Source of the DNA: Ruminococcaceae bacterium OttesenSCG-928-I18
GTDB taxonomy: Bacteria; Bacillota; Clostridia; Oscillospirales; Ruminococcaceae
Length of the DNA: 34,506 nt
Assembly (NCBI GenBank): GCA_030266325.1
Contig: JAJDHT010000013.1
Span: forward strand, 1-34,506
Direction: 5' to 3'
Position numbers and translations under genes: made by a program. Positions 26,742 to 34,506 of the stretch are shown here, piece after piece; the stretch's first letter is position 1, and every line of letters begins with the position of its first letter. The notes under the pieces are model-generated. The model did no database searches and was not told the DNA's origin. It was given only the letters and a program-made list of their open reading frames with translations.

Positions 26742-27827
26742 ATGGCATGGTTTGGACAGGGTAAAGACACGATAGAATGGGAAGAATTTAGAGACGACGT
26801 ACTGTTTTACAAATGGCCCGGCAAGGAGATCAAGAAGGGCTCCAAGCTGATCATCCGCCCGGGGCAAAAGGCCATTTTCTATGTGAACGGTGCCGTGGAC
26901 GGTGTGATTGAAAAACAGGGCAGTTTCGATATCGAGTCGGAGATCACGCCCTTCCTCTCTACCCTCAAGGGCTTTTTCAGCCTGCGCGGAGACACGGGCA
27001 TGCGTGCCGAGGTATACTTCGTGAACGCCAAGGAACTCGTGCTGCCCTGGGGTACGCGCCAGCGCATCATGATTCCCACACCCGAAGTGCCCTCGGGTAT
27101 CCCCGTGGGCATGAACGGAAACCTGATTGTGGAGTTCCGCGACTACCAGAAATTCATCGACAAAGTGGCCGGTGTGAAGGACACCTATACGCTGGACGAC
27201 ATCTCGGAGAGAATCATGGGCGAGCTGAACCCCGTGCTGGCCGAGGCCATTTTAGACGGTCGGCAGACCGTAGGTGTGAACGCGCTTGTAGGTTTGCAGG
27301 CGAACAGCCGAAAACTCAGCAAGACCTTGACGGCGGAACTGGACAGCGAATTGACCGGATTTGGCCTTGGCGTGGCGGACGTCAACATCCTCAGTGTCAA
27401 CTACCCCGAAGAGGTCCAAAAGATGGCCGAGAAAGTGGCCGGGCAAGCTTTTGTGGGGGATGTGGGCAAATACGCGGCGGTGTCGATGGCGGACAGTTTC
27501 AACCAGCCCGGCGGCGGGGATAACATGGCCACGATGGGCGCGCAGGTGGCCATGGGCGCCCAGATGGCCCAGCAGATGGCCGGTGCCATGGGAGGCGGCC
27601 AAGCCCAAGCGCAGCCTGCGCCGGGGGCAGCGCCCACGGCGGCGGTGTACACCTGCGCCGCCTGCGGCAACAAGACCGACCAGCCTGCCAAATTCTGCCC
27701 GGCCTGTGGCCAGCCCATGCAGGCGGCTCCCCCACCGGCCGAAAATGCAGACGGCAAGTTCTGCCCCAAGTGCCGCAAGATGGTCTCTTCCGATTTTTGC
27801 CCCGAATGTGGGACCCAGACGGTGTAA
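26742..27827 (+). CDS. SPFH-domain protein with C-terminal zinc ribbons (YdjI-like)
   Basis: Begins MAWFGQGKDTIEWEEFRDDVLFYKWPGKEIKKGSKLIIRPGQKAIFYVNG; SPFH-like core; C-terminal YTCAACGNKTDQPAKFCPACGQPM and KFCPKCRKMVSSDFCPECGTQ. Confidence 0.87.
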   Translation: MAWFGQGKDTIEWEEFRDDVLFYKWPGKEIKKGSKLIIRPGQKAIFYVNGAVDGVIEKQGSFDIESEITPFLSTLKGFFSLRGDTGMRAEVYFVNAKELVLPWGTRQRIMIPTPEVPSGIPVGMNGNLIVEFRDYQKFIDKVAGVKDTYTLDDISERIMGELNPVLAEAILDGRQTVGVNALVGLQANSRKLSKTLTAELDSELTGFGLGVADVNILSVNYPEEVQKMAEKVAGQAFVGDVGKYAAVSMADSFNQPGGGDNMATMGAQVAMGAQMAQQMAGAMGGGQAQAQPAPGAAPTAAVYTCAACGNKTDQPAKFCPACGQPMQAAPPPAENADGKFCPKCRKMVSSDFCPECGTQTV

Positions 27828-27935
27828 TGTGACATGTTACCCGTAAAAAAAGAGACGCTATCTGTTCTCTTTGGAGCACTCTATCCCCAAAAAACCCCTG
27901 TTGGCCTGAGCCAAACCTGACCGGAGGACCCCCCT

Positions 27936-28283
27936 ATGGCACAAATGGTGATTGACAAAGAGATGGAGGGGCGAAAAACGACCCTGTTTCTGAGCGGCCG
28001 GCTGGATTATAACACCAGCCCCGATTTCGAACAGGCGATGTTGGACGCTTTCCGGTATGCGGACACCCTCGTGATTGACCTGTACAAACTGCACTATTTG
28101 AGCAGCGCGGGAATGAGGGTGCTGCTGGCAGGGCAGCGAAAAGCCAACAAGGAAGAAAAAACCTTTTCGATTGTGAACGTGAGCAAGGAGATCGCCGCCC
28201 TGATGGAAACCATGGGCTTCACCACGATCTTTAAGATGCAGCAGGCGGACGCGGGCACCGACAAAAAAGAGTCGGACACATAA
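27936..28283 (+). CDS. STAS-domain protein (anti-anti-sigma factor-like)
   Basis: KTTLFLSGRLDYNTSPDFEQAMLDAFRYADTLVIDLYKLHYLSSAGMRVLLAGQRKA: STAS fold with conserved YLSSAGMRVL phosphorylation motif. Confidence 0.9.
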   Translation: MAQMVIDKEMEGRKTTLFLSGRLDYNTSPDFEQAMLDAFRYADTLVIDLYKLHYLSSAGMRVLLAGQRKANKEEKTFSIVNVSKEIAALMETMGFTTIFKMQQADAGTDKKESDT

Positions 28284-28293
28284 AACCAAACTA

Positions 28294-28338
28294 AGAACCG
28301 GGGGCTTTCACCTACAGTGCGGCCCCCGGTTCTTTTTT
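28294..28338 (+). terminator. Rho-independent terminator after the STAS gene
   Basis: AGAACCGGGGGC...GCCCCCGGTTCTTTTTT, 12-bp perfect stem plus T run. Confidence 0.9.
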
Positions 28339-28362
28339 GTGTCCAGTTTTGTTTTTTGCCGC

Positions 28363-29121
28363 TCAGCCGTCCCATTGCGAGAGCAGGCCGCGCATCCAGG
28401 CATAGACGTCCATCGCGTAGACCTTTTGCAGGTGTTCCCTTGTGAGAACCTCATGCACGGGGCCAAAGGCCACGCTGCGTCCCCTGTCCAGCAGAAGGGC
28501 ATGGGTGCCATATGCCTTGGCCAGGCTGAGGTCGTGCACGACCGACAAAACCGCCCGGCCCGGCTGGGAAAGCCAGTTTTGCACAAGATCGAAAATCTGC
28601 TTTTCGTAGACGAGGTCCAGGTGGCTGGAGGGTTCATCCAACAGCAGGATGCTGGGAGACTGCGCAAAGACCTGTGCCAGGAAGGCGCGCTGCAGTTCCC
28701 CGCCCGACAGCGTGAGGGCGGAGCGGGCCCGCTTGTCCCACATGCCCGTGCTCTGAAGCGCGGCGGAAATCATCTGGGTGTCTTCGTCGCTGGACCCCTG
28801 GAAGATCCCCTTACGGTAGGCGTAGCGGCCAAGGCGCACGATCTCTTCGACGGTGAAAGAAAAGCCAACCTGGTGCCCCTGCTGCAAAACACCCACCTTT
28901 TTTGCCCGCAGCCTGGGCGGCTCCGCGGCGAGGTCCCCGCCCTCATAGAAAACCTGCCCCGTATAGGGCAACCCTTGGGCGATGGCCTCCACCAGGGTGG
29001 TCTTGCCCACCCCGTTCGGCCCCACCACCATCAGCCATTGGCCCTCCTCAAGGGTAAAATCAATCTCCTGCAGAACATCGCGGCTGCCACGGCGCACACC
29101 GAGGGAAGAGATAGAAAGCAT
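28363..29121 (-). CDS. ABC transporter ATP-binding protein, FecE/BtuD-like
   Basis: Walker A GPNGVGKTT, signature LSGGELQRAFLAQVF, Walker B ILLLDEPSSHLD. Confidence 0.92.
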   Translation of the reverse strand: MLSISSLGVRRGSRDVLQEIDFTLEEGQWLMVVGPNGVGKTTLVEAIAQGLPYTGQVFYEGGDLAAEPPRLRAKKVGVLQQGHQVGFSFTVEEIVRLGRYAYRKGIFQGSSDEDTQMISAALQSTGMWDKRARSALTLSGGELQRAFLAQVFAQSPSILLLDEPSSHLDLVYEKQIFDLVQNWLSQPGRAVLSVVHDLSLAKAYGTHALLLDRGRSVAFGPVHEVLTREHLQKVYAMDVYAWMRGLLSQWDG

Positions 29122-30153
29122 TTATCCTGCCCTCCTTGCCCTGTAAAAGATGGAGAGGAACACGATGGCCCCGATGAGAGAGGTGACAACACCGATGGGA
29201 AGCTCTCTGGGGGCAAAGACACTGCGGCTGACAAGGTCGGCCAGCATGAGGAAGGCCCCGCCCACAAAGAGGGTGGCGGGAAGCAGTTTCCGGTGGTTTG
29301 GCCCGGTGAGCATGCGGGTGATGTGCGGGATGACGAGACCCACGAAACCGATGGTGCCGCCGATGGATACACAGAGGCCGATGAGCGCCGAGACAAACAC
29401 AAGCAAGAGCAGCTTGACGCGTTTCACGTGGATGCCCACATGGCGCGCGTTGTCTTCACCAATGGAAAAGGCGTTGAGCTCCCTCACATGCAGCAAGAGC
29501 CCCGGGGCACAGACGGCGAGGCCCACCAGAAGGGTGAGCACATTCGCCCAGTTGCTGCCCGCCAGGGAGCCCATCGTCCAAAAAATGATGGGGCGTACTT
29601 TTTCCCCCGCAAAAGTGACCACCAGGCTGATGAGGCTGTTCATAAACATCGAGAAAATGATGCCCAGCAGGATGATCGTATTCGTGGACAGCATGTGGTC
29701 GATGCGCTGTGCGAGCGAGAGAATCAGCAGCATGGACAAAAAAGAAAACAGGATCGACAGTACGGTGGTTCCCGCGTTTGGAAACAGGGGTAGCGTGATG
29801 CCAAAGGCGATGGAGAGCGCCGCCCCCAGCGAGGCACCCGAAGAGACCCCCAGCGTAGAGCCGTCGGCCAGAGGGTTGCGCAAAAGGCCCTGCATCGCGC
29901 CGCCGCACAGGGAAAGCGCCGCACCCATGAGGGCCGCACAAAGCACCCTTGGCAGGCGCACCGAAAGCAGGATGGCCTGTGTGCCGGCGTCCTGGGCAGG
30001 AAGACCCAAAAGCCCCCGGCGAAAGGTATCCAGCGTGGTGAGCAAAGTGAACCGGACGCTGCCGAGGCACACGCAGAGGACAAAGACAATAACGATGCCA
30101 AGCACAAAAAAAAGGTAGACGACCCCCCTGTACCCTTCCCCGTTTTTTTTCAT
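29122..30153 (-). CDS. FecCD-family ABC transporter permease (probable corrinoid transporter, BtuC-like)
   Basis: RLPRVLCAALMGAALSLCGGAMQGLLRNPLADGSTLGVSSGASLGAAL and IGFVGLVIPHITRMLTGPNHRKLLP; downstream of a cobalamin riboswitch. ATG at 30153 preferred. Confidence 0.9.
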   Translation of the reverse strand: MKKNGEGYRGVVYLFFVLGIVIVFVLCVCLGSVRFTLLTTLDTFRRGLLGLPAQDAGTQAILLSVRLPRVLCAALMGAALSLCGGAMQGLLRNPLADGSTLGVSSGASLGAALSIAFGITLPLFPNAGTTVLSILFSFLSMLLILSLAQRIDHMLSTNTIILLGIIFSMFMNSLISLVVTFAGEKVRPIIFWTMGSLAGSNWANVLTLLVGLAVCAPGLLLHVRELNAFSIGEDNARHVGIHVKRVKLLLLVFVSALIGLCVSIGGTIGFVGLVIPHITRMLTGPNHRKLLPATLFVGGAFLMLADLVSRSVFAPRELPIGVVTSLIGAIVFLSIFYRARRAG

Positions 30154-30174
30154 GCCCGCCCCCTGTAAAATTTT

Positions 30175-30210
30175 CCTAAAAAAACAAAAAAGCCCCCCAT
30201 AGGGGCTTTT
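30175..30210 (-). terminator. Terminator hairpin between riboswitch and permease gene (expression platform)
   Basis: Minus strand AAAAGCCCC tatgg GGGGCTTTTTTGTTTTTTT. Confidence 0.8.
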
Positions 30211-30239
30211 GCACAGCAAATAAGACTTCCCCAGCGAAA

Positions 30240-30412
30240 AAGTGTAGACAGGTCTCCCGACTTAGCTTCCTCCTACCGCGGCCCCTTCCCGCCCGGTGGG
30301 CAGTGGCTTGGCCGTTTCGTCTGCATCACGGTTACTGGGTTAGTTTGGAGTTTTCATCCAATTCCCTTGGCCCCCATAGAGAGGCCAGCACGTTGCGCTG
30401 CATCCACACACT
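30240..30412 (-). ncRNA. Cobalamin riboswitch
   Basis: Minus strand contains AAGGGAATTGGATGAAAACTCCAAACTAACCCAGTAACCGTGATG...GCCAAGCCACTGCCCACCGGGCGGGAAGG...AGGAAGCTAAGTCGGGAGACCTGTCTACACT, matching the B12-box core. Boundaries approximate. Confidence 0.9.
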
Positions 30413-30530
30413 ATTTTTTTGTATTATATCATGTGCCCTGTCTTTGTGCAACGAATGCAAGGCATAGGGAGTGTCCCGCCACATTGTTTATCGAAGTATT
30501 TTTATCTGCCTTTCCCCCGCCTCTTCGGTC

Positions 30531-32909
30531 TCATTTGAGCTCCGCCACGGTGACGCCGTCCTCCCCTTCGCCATAGCGGCCGAGGCGGAAGGAGGCCACG
30601 CTTTTGTGCCCGCGAAGGTGTTGCTGGATGGCGGCTCGCAACGCCCCTGTACCCCGGCCGTGGATGATGTAGACCGGGGACAAACCGCTCATGACGGCGT
30701 TGTCGATGAACCGGTCGGTCTCCATGAGGGCCTCGTCCACGGTTTTACCGAGCAGGTTGAGCTCGGTTTTGGGCCCCCGCTCCCCGAGCGAACCCTGCCG
30801 TGCCGTGCTGGTCGCACCCCGGGTTTCCGCGTGCTTTTGCCCTTTTGCAGGCTCTGCCATCTCTTTGAGAGGGATTTTGGTGCGCACCGCACCCATGCGC
30901 ACCCCCACAAGGCCGTTTTTGCCGGGCAGGGCCGTAACCGTGGCGGTTTTTTCCAGCTCGGGCAGCCAGACCTCCTGCCCCAGCTGTACCTTTTGCAGGG
31001 GCACATACTGTTTTGGCCTGCGCGCCTCCCCCTGCCTCGCCAGGCGGGCAAGGCCGCTCGCCTCGTTCTTGGCAATCTCCCGCGCCCGCTGGGCCTTCTG
31101 TGCTTCGGCGGCCTTTTTGTCTTTCTGCAGCCGCTTCATCTCGTCGATGAGCCCGTACGCCTGGGTCTCCACCTCGTCGGCCAGGGCTTTTGCCCTGCCG
31201 CGGGCCGCCTCCAGCTCGGCCTCCCCCTGGCGGATCAGCGCGTCGCGTTTTTCTTTCGCCTGCTCCAGCTGGTGGTCGGCGGCGTAGCGCAGCCGCTCAA
31301 TTTCCTCCTCTTTTTCCTTCACTTCCCGCTTCATGTCCTCCAGCTGGCCCAGCACGGTCTCGAAACGGCGCTGTTCGCTGGACATATGGCTCTTGGCGTT
31401 TTCGATGACTTCGGACGGGATGCCGAGCTTCTCGCCTATAAAAAAGGCGTTGCTGCGCCCCGGCACTCCGACAATCAACCGATAGGTGGGCCGCAGTGTC
31501 TCCACGTCAAACTCGCAGCCTGCGTTCTGCACGCCCTCCGTGTCCAGCGCGTAGAGCTTGAGCTCGGCGTAGTGGGTGGTGGCCATGGTATGGGCGCCCT
31601 GCTCGCGCAGTTTCTCGATGATGGAAACGGCCAGCGCGGCGCCTTCGGCGGGGTCGGTGCCGGCCCCCAGCTCGTCCAGCAGCACAAGGCTGCCCCGGCC
31701 CGCCACGCGCAGAATCCCGGTGATGTTTTTGATATGCCCCGAAAAAGTGGAGAGGCTCTGCTCGATGCTCTGCTCGTCCCCGATGTCGACGAGAATCTGC
31801 TTAAATACGCAGAGGGTGGACGTGTCGTGCATGGGCGGCAGGTACCCCATCTGCCCCATGGCCGAGAGCAGGCCCGCGGTTTTCAGCGCAACAGTCTTGC
31901 CGCCGGTGTTCGGCCCCGTGATGACCATCGTGTCATACTCTTTGCCAAGCGCGATGTCCACGGGCACCACACTGTCTTTCGGCAGCAGGGGGTGGCGGGC
32001 TTTCACGAAGGAAAAGGCCCCCTGCTCGGAGACGTTTGGGCAAACGCCGTTCATCGAAAGCCCCAGCTCTGCTTTGGCAATGCGTTTGTCGATCTCGAGC
32101 ATGGCGTCGTAGCTGGCCTCGAAAAAGGGCGCGATATCGGCCACCTTCTGGGAGAATTCGCCCAAAAGGCGCTCCACCTCGGCCTGCTCCTGGTTTCGCA
32201 GCTGCATGATCTTCGCGTTGGCCTCCACCACGGCCGACGGCTCGACGAAAAGGGTGCCGCCGCTCTGGGAGACGTCATGGATGACGCCGCCCACCTCGCC
32301 GCGGTGTTCGGCCTTGACGGGAACCACAAATCGTCCGTTGCGGATAGAGACGATGGCGTCCTGCAGGTATTTGCTGACACCGGGGTTTTTTACGACGGCG
32401 TCCAGCTTGTCCCGGATCGAACTCTCGGCCTGGCGGATTTTTCTGCGCAGCCCATACAGCTCGTCCGAGGCGTTGTCGGCCATCTCGCTCTCCGAGAGGA
32501 TGCTGCCAAAAATCTCCTCTTCCAGCGCGGGCTGGGGCGCCAGGGTGAAAAAGAGGTCGTCCACGGCGGTGGCCCCCTCTTCTCCGGGTTTAAACCATGC
32601 ATCAAGGCGCGAAAAATTCCGCAGCGCCCCCGCCACAAGCAAGAGCTCCGCCATCGAAAGCACGCCGCCCTTCGCCGCCCGGGACGCGGCCAGGTCGGCC
32701 CCTTCGCAGGAGGAGATGCGCGGGTTGCCGTTTTTCAGTAGGCAGGAGGCCACGGCATCGGTCTGCCGCAGCAACAGGCGCACTTCTTCTATTTCGGTGA
32801 AGGGGCGCTCGGCCCGCAGCCGCGCGTGGGTCTCCGGGCATACCGCCCGCCCCACGGCCATCTCCACCACCTTGTCGAGTTCAATACTCCTATAATCTCG
32901 CTCATTCAT
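30531..32909 (-). CDS. mutS2: Endonuclease MutS2
   Basis: VITGPNTGGKTVALKTAGLLSAMGQMGYLPP Walker A, LVLLDELGAGTDPAEGAALAVSIIE, C-terminal Smr domain LNLLGKTVDEALMETDRFIDNAV...IIHGRGTGALRAAIQQHLRGH. Confidence 0.96.
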   Translation of the reverse strand: MNERDYRSIELDKVVEMAVGRAVCPETHARLRAERPFTEIEEVRLLLRQTDAVASCLLKNGNPRISSCEGADLAASRAAKGGVLSMAELLLVAGALRNFSRLDAWFKPGEEGATAVDDLFFTLAPQPALEEEIFGSILSESEMADNASDELYGLRRKIRQAESSIRDKLDAVVKNPGVSKYLQDAIVSIRNGRFVVPVKAEHRGEVGGVIHDVSQSGGTLFVEPSAVVEANAKIMQLRNQEQAEVERLLGEFSQKVADIAPFFEASYDAMLEIDKRIAKAELGLSMNGVCPNVSEQGAFSFVKARHPLLPKDSVVPVDIALGKEYDTMVITGPNTGGKTVALKTAGLLSAMGQMGYLPPMHDTSTLCVFKQILVDIGDEQSIEQSLSTFSGHIKNITGILRVAGRGSLVLLDELGAGTDPAEGAALAVSIIEKLREQGAHTMATTHYAELKLYALDTEGVQNAGCEFDVETLRPTYRLIVGVPGRSNAFFIGEKLGIPSEVIENAKSHMSSEQRRFETVLGQLEDMKREVKEKEEEIERLRYAADHQLEQAKEKRDALIRQGEAELEAARGRAKALADEVETQAYGLIDEMKRLQKDKKAAEAQKAQRAREIAKNEASGLARLARQGEARRPKQYVPLQKVQLGQEVWLPELEKTATVTALPGKNGLVGVRMGAVRTKIPLKEMAEPAKGQKHAETRGATSTARQGSLGERGPKTELNLLGKTVDEALMETDRFIDNAVMSGLSPVYIIHGRGTGALRAAIQQHLRGHKSVASFRLGRYGEGEDGVTVAELK

Positions 32910-33667
32910 CTATCTTTGGTCTCTCCATTCAAAATCATTTGCAGGGGCACGAGGCTGCGCGGCGGCGTGTGCAGATGGTGCAGCGCATATTGTTCGCTTG
33001 CAACGCCCAGACAGCCAAGCCCCTCTTTCCCAAGGGTAAAGCTATACAGCTTGTCGTCATCGGAAAGAACGATATGGCGTAGTGCCGCCAGTGCTCCTTC
33101 GTTCAGATTGCACATAATTTCCCTTTTTTCCGCACAGCTTCCGCACAACAGCGTACCCGAGGCCGCGGAGAAATGAAAGGGCCCGCCCTCATATTTGCCG
33201 CATTCTTCACAGGCAAGCAGCCCCGGCATGAACCCGCTTTCGGCCAAGGCGCGCATCTCGTAGACGGCCTTTACCAGGGCGGGGTCCTTCTTATGGTGGC
33301 TCAGCATGTACAGGCTGTTGAGCGTCAGGCGCAAAATGCGGGCGGACTCCTCCCCCACGGGAGAGAGCATCTGCGCAAGTTCGGCAATGTAGGCGGCGAG
33401 ATAAAGGCTCTCCACCCTCTCCCGCAGGCCAAAAAACACCTCGATGGGCGCCGCTTCATCCGCGAAGTAGGTCTTGCGTCCCTCGCGCAACACCCATTCG
33501 GAATAGCTGTACAGGCCGCTGGCGCTGAACAGTTTGCTTTTGGGGTTGAGGCTGCCTTTGGCCGACACCGAGAGGATCCCGTGGTTTTGGGTGAACACCG
33601 TCAGGATGCGGCTGGTCTCCCCATATTTCACCTCGCGCAGCACAAGGCCCTTGTCGGTGAGTTTCAA
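32906..33667 (-). CDS. recO: DNA repair protein RecO
   Basis: KLTDKGLVLREVKYGETSRILTVFTQNHGILSVSAKGSLNPKS, zinc-site CEECGKYEGGPFHFSAASGTLLCGSC. TTG at 33667 fits family N-termini; ORF extends to 33790. ATGA-type overlap with mutS2. Confidence 0.9.
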   Translation of the reverse strand: MKLTDKGLVLREVKYGETSRILTVFTQNHGILSVSAKGSLNPKSKLFSASGLYSYSEWVLREGRKTYFADEAAPIEVFFGLRERVESLYLAAYIAELAQMLSPVGEESARILRLTLNSLYMLSHHKKDPALVKAVYEMRALAESGFMPGLLACEECGKYEGGPFHFSAASGTLLCGSCAEKREIMCNLNEGALAALRHIVLSDDDKLYSFTLGKEGLGCLGVASEQYALHHLHTPPRSLVPLQMILNGETKDR

Positions 33668-33822
33668 AAGACCCCACCACCCAGGCCCGCGTTTGCCGCG
33701 CGGCAACAGCATGTATCGTTCATCGGCCCTCCCTAGCCCCCCACATCTCACTGACGGTATCCCGAGGGGCTGTCCGTCGACATGAACCATTTTAAAATGA
33801 TTTTCGTGCTTTTTTAAATTCG

Positions 33823-34506
33823 TTAAAATTGCCGCAAAAAACGGTCATCGTCCCGCCAGTCGCTGCGCACCTTGACCCAGCACTGCAAGTTTACCTTCGT
33901 GCCCAGCATCTGCTCTATATCGGCGCGGGCTTCGCTGGCCACCTTCTTCAGCATCTGCCCGCCCTTGCCGATGATCATCCCCTTGTGGCTCTTTTTTTCG
34001 CAGTAGATGACAATATCGATATCGACAATCGGCGTCTCTTCCCGCTCATGAAAACGCTCTACCTCCACGAGCGTGCCGTGGGGGATCTCCTCCCGCAGGC
34101 ACAGCAGCAGTTTCTCCCGCACAATCTCGGCCACAAGTGTCTTTTCGGGCTGGTCGGTGTAGGCGTCGTCTTCAAAATAATGTGGGTCCGGCCGGGCGAA
34201 GTCCCCAAGCGCGTTCAGCAGCAGCAGGCAACCTTCCCCCGTTTGGGCGCTCACCGCATACACCTTTTGAAACGCGGCCGTATCCTCTATTTTTTTCACA
34301 CGTTCTTCTAATTTAGAAAAGCTATCCAGCAAGTCGGCCTTGTTGATGACGCCCAAGGCAGGCGCGCGGGCCTTTTTCAGCGAGGCGATGAGCTCCTCCT
34401 CCTCTTTTTGAAAAGCGCCCTCCGGCTCAAACAACATGAGCACAACATCGGCGTCGGCGAGAGAAGTGCGCACGCTGCCCACCATCTTTTCGCCCAATTT
34501 TGTGCG
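33823..34506 (-). CDS. era: GTPase Era (5' end truncated by window edge)
   Basis: RTKLGEKMVGSVRTSLADADVVLMLFE, GVINKADLL, C-terminal KH domain KSHKGMIIGKGGQMLKKVASEARADIEQMLGTKVNLQCWVKVRSDWRDD. Confidence 0.95.
   Translation of the reverse strand, partial: RTKLGEKMVGSVRTSLADADVVLMLFEPEGAFQKEEEELIASLKKARAPALGVINKADLLDSFSKLEERVKKIEDTAAFQKVYAVSAQTGEGCLLLLNALGDFARPDPHYFEDDAYTDQPEKTLVAEIVREKLLLCLREEIPHGTLVEVERFHEREETPIVDIDIVIYCEKKSHKGMIIGKGGQMLKKVASEARADIEQMLGTKVNLQCWVKVRSDWRDDDRFLRQF

Noticed and set aside
28339-29793. 484-aa plus-strand ORF opposite the ABC importer genes
   Set aside because: Antisense to a FecE-like ATPase and FecCD permease with complete motifs; composition typical of a shadow frame.
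30471-32741. 756-aa plus-strand ORF opposite mutS2
   Set aside because: Antisense shadow ORF of a high-GC gene; the minus strand encodes clear MutS2 motifs across the same span, and the plus translation is low-complexity without recognisable domains.

Overview
This is a high-GC chromosomal window that looks like a Clostridia/Oscillospiraceae-type Firmicute (inferred from gene content only). Most of it is conserved housekeeping DNA: galK (partial), rlmD/rumA-type methyltransferase, nadE, an ABC exporter with an accessory surface protein, ssrA/tmRNA plus smpB, the recR-ybaB-dnaX-SRP RNA cluster, ohr, a HAD hydrolase, a KamA-type radical SAM protein, trxB, a lipoprotein/response regulator/histidine kinase cluster, DUF1385-prmC, a cobalamin-riboswitch-controlled FecCD-type ABC transporter, mutS2, recO and era (partial). 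The most interesting accessory region is about 23.38-28.28 kb. It carries three consecutive small secreted or membrane-anchored paralogs sharing an N-[AS]-[TS]-G...P-[ST]-G...W-[GE]-D-[ND]-[IL]-L domain, then a YdjG-like zinc-ribbon membrane protein, a YdjI-like SPFH/zinc-ribbon protein and a STAS protein. Other notable observations are a family of about 35-60 nt intergenic palindromes with TTT..AAA flanks (not classical terminators), a twice-lesioned tyrosine integrase beside the ssrA 3' end, an unusually long predicted tmRNA tag frame, a compensatory stem swap in the SRP RNA, and two perfect 13-bp hairpins, one inside a probable operon and one inside prmC. Product names rest on recognition of protein motifs by eye; no database search was run.
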